Below, piece after piece: positions 62,889 to 64,000 of a stretch of 64,000 nt of DNA (position 1 is the stretch's first letter; each line of letters starts with the position of its first letter). The translations under genes and the position numbers were made by a program. Source of the DNA: Roseiarcus sp963767245 (lineage in GTDB: Bacteria; Pseudomonadota; Alphaproteobacteria; Rhizobiales; Beijerinckiaceae); the NCBI GenBank assembly GCA_963767245.1, contig CAVYDG010000021.1, forward strand, positions 248,001-312,000, written 5' to 3'. The notes under the pieces were generated by a model, which was given only the letters and a program-made list of their open reading frames with translations, ran no database searches and was not told the DNA's origin.

Positions 62889-63494
62889 TCGCCTTCATCG
62901 ACGATCATCGTCAGGCCTACGGGGTCGAGCCGATCTGCAGGGTCCTGCCGATCGCCCCGTCGACCTATCATACCCATGTCGCCCGCCGCGCTGATCCCTC
63001 CCGGCTGCCCGACAGGATCCGCCGCGACGCGGATCTGAAGGTCGAGATCCGGCGCGTGTTCGAGGAGAACTTCCGCGTCTATGGCGTGCGCAAGATCTGG
63101 CGGCAATTGCAGCGGAAAGGCGTCTCCGTCGCGCGCTGTACGGTCGCCCGGTTGATGCGGGACATGGGCATTCGGGGGGCGATCCGGGGCAAGCCTTTGC
63201 GGACAACGATCAGCGACAAGGCAGCCCCCCGTCCGCTCGATCATGTGAACCGGCAGTTCCACGCTTGCGCGCCGAACCGCCTGTGGCTGGCCGACTTTAC
63301 GTATGTCGCGACCTGGGCCGGCTTCGTCTATGTCGCCTTCGTCATCGACGCCTACGCGCGGCGGATCGTCGGCTGGCGAGCCAGCAGGACGGCGCACGCA
63401 GACTTCGTCCTAGACGCCCTTGAACAGGCGCTCCATGACCGAAGGCCTGCCGGCCGCGCCGGCCTCGTTCATCACAGCGATCGCGGCGCCCAAG
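62885..63494 (+). pseudogene. IS3-family OrfB, truncated
   Basis: DDE integrase domain: APSTYHTHVARRADPSRLPD, VYGVRKIWRQLQRKGVSVAR, first acid in NRLWLADFTYVATWAGFVYV, second acid in VHHSDRGAQ. Homology ends right after DRGAQ; the last catalytic glutamate is missing. The frame then runs on in IS30 DNA to 63667. Confidence 0.88.
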
Positions 63495-64000
63495 GCGGAT
63501 TCAAGCGGTCGTCGCAACACCTTGACGGGAGTTGCGATGAACATTCGAAAACGGCGCTCGGATCGTTCTGGGCGGGTGCGCTTGTTCTCACCAGGTCGAC
63601 CGCCGGTGGCAGGGCGAGAGGAGCGGCGGCGATTCTGGGCAGCGATTGCGGCAGGCACAGCGAGTGAAGATGCTGCGGTCGGTGTCGGTGTCCCGCAGGC
63701 GGTAGGAACACGATGGTTCAGGAAGGCAGGGGGCATGCCGCCATCGATGTTTGGGCTATCGGCGAAGCCGCTCTCTGGTCGGTATCTCTCGTTTGCGGAG
63801 CGGGAGGAGATCACGCTCCTTCGCGTTCAGGGCTACTCCATGCAGGCGGTCGCTCGCCAACTCGGGCGGGTGGCATCGACAATCTCCCGAGAGCTGCGGC
63901 GCAACGCCGCCACCCGAAGCGGCGGCCTCGAGTATCGTGCGACGACAGCGCAATGGCACGCCGAGCGCGCTACTCGCCGCCCAAAGCAGGCGAAGCTTGC
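63494..64000 (+). mobile_element. IS30-family element, left part
   Basis: Starts at about 63494 inside the IS3 OrfB gene and runs to the window end. Confidence 0.75.
63537..64000 (+). CDS. IS30-family transposase, N-terminal part
   Basis: The first 154 residues are in the window. Typical: GRPPVAGREERRRFWAAIAA, RWFRKAGGMPPSMFGLSAKP, LSGRYLSFAEREEITLLRVQ and the helix-turn-helix GYSMQAVARQLGRVASTISR with ELRRNA. TTAQWHAERATRRPKQAKL is the usual start of the next block. The catalytic domain lies past the end. Confidence 0.9.
   Translation, partial: MNIRKRRSDRSGRVRLFSPGRPPVAGREERRRFWAAIAAGTASEDAAVGVGVPQAVGTRWFRKAGGMPPSMFGLSAKPLSGRYLSFAEREEITLLRVQGYSMQAVARQLGRVASTISRELRRNAATRSGGLEYRATTAQWHAERATRRPKQAKL

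Larger units (their letters stand above)
62508..63494 (+). mobile_element. IS3-family element cut by an IS30 element
   Basis: The left end is near 62508 (TGAACCGCGCCGGGTTTGTC, typical of IS3 ends). It has OrfA and OrfB overlapping by ATGA. OrfB is broken at about 63494 where IS30 DNA begins; the right part may lie beyond the window. Confidence 0.8.

Overview
This 64 kb window looks like chromosome from an alphaproteobacterium of the Hyphomicrobiales (Rhizobiales), possibly near Beijerinckiaceae/Methylocystaceae. The basis is high GC, PEP-CTERM tails of the form VPEPSTWAMM..GF..YR, a GCG_CRPN protein, an HWE histidine kinase, DUF6496 and CsbD stress proteins, and many sites matching the alphaproteobacterial general-stress sigma factor (EcfG) promoter, GGAAC-N16/17-CGTT. 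The exact genus is not settled by what I can see.

Layout. 0-7.7 kb: a sugar or sugar-acid catabolic locus (end of an enolase-superfamily dehydratase, L-rhamnose mutarotase, GntR regulator, ribose-type ABC transporter with ATPase, two permeases and binding protein, then a second enolase-superfamily enzyme). 8-12.5 kb: a Crp/Fnr regulator, a single-domain response regulator, small unknown genes and a recombinase remnant. 12.7-18.8 kb: debris, with a GCG_CRPN protein, two prophage-type genes, an IS5/IS427 element splitting an outer-membrane protein gene, and broken recombinase, SRAP, DMT and MFS genes. 19.1-21.7 kb: an IS21 element, next to a truncated PEP-CTERM gene. 22.5-29.5 kb: DUF3147 pair, inorganic pyrophosphatase, Tat-type SDR, several small secreted proteins and members of a small ..GESYSDVILRL protein family. 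30.1-34.1 kb: two ATP-dependent DNA ligases (LigD and LigC type). 34.2-41.5 kb: membrane protein, flavodoxin-like reductase, and an unusual set of glycosyltransferase, NodS-type methyltransferase, PIG-L deacetylase, acyl-CoA dehydrogenase and Rieske/FAD oxidoreductase. 41.5-47.1 kb: a Tat-exported TPP enzyme, DUF6496, DUF2231 and a sorbosone-dehydrogenase-like protein, with a 562-bp duplication around an IS1182 fragment. 47.2-57.4 kb: DUF72, PEP-CTERM genes, HWE kinase, cytochrome P450, XRE-DUF1488 and DUF4236 proteins. 57.6-64 kb: a second IS21, a HAD-like phosphatase, a CsbD/holin/YihY cluster, then an IS3 element cut by an IS30 element that runs off the end.

Two themes link the window. First, at least eleven genes or operons have a match to the EcfG promoter upstream, so much of the non-IS content may be general-stress-response cargo, including the oxidoreductase/dehydrogenase/deacetylase/methyltransferase operon and the convergent glycosyltransferase. 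Second, about twenty otherwise well-conserved genes carry a single-base frameshift, often in a homopolymer. That is more than real decay normally gives and suggests either indel errors in the assembly or a heavily decaying island; all frameshift calls here should be read with that in mind. No rRNA, tRNA or CRISPR array was recognised.
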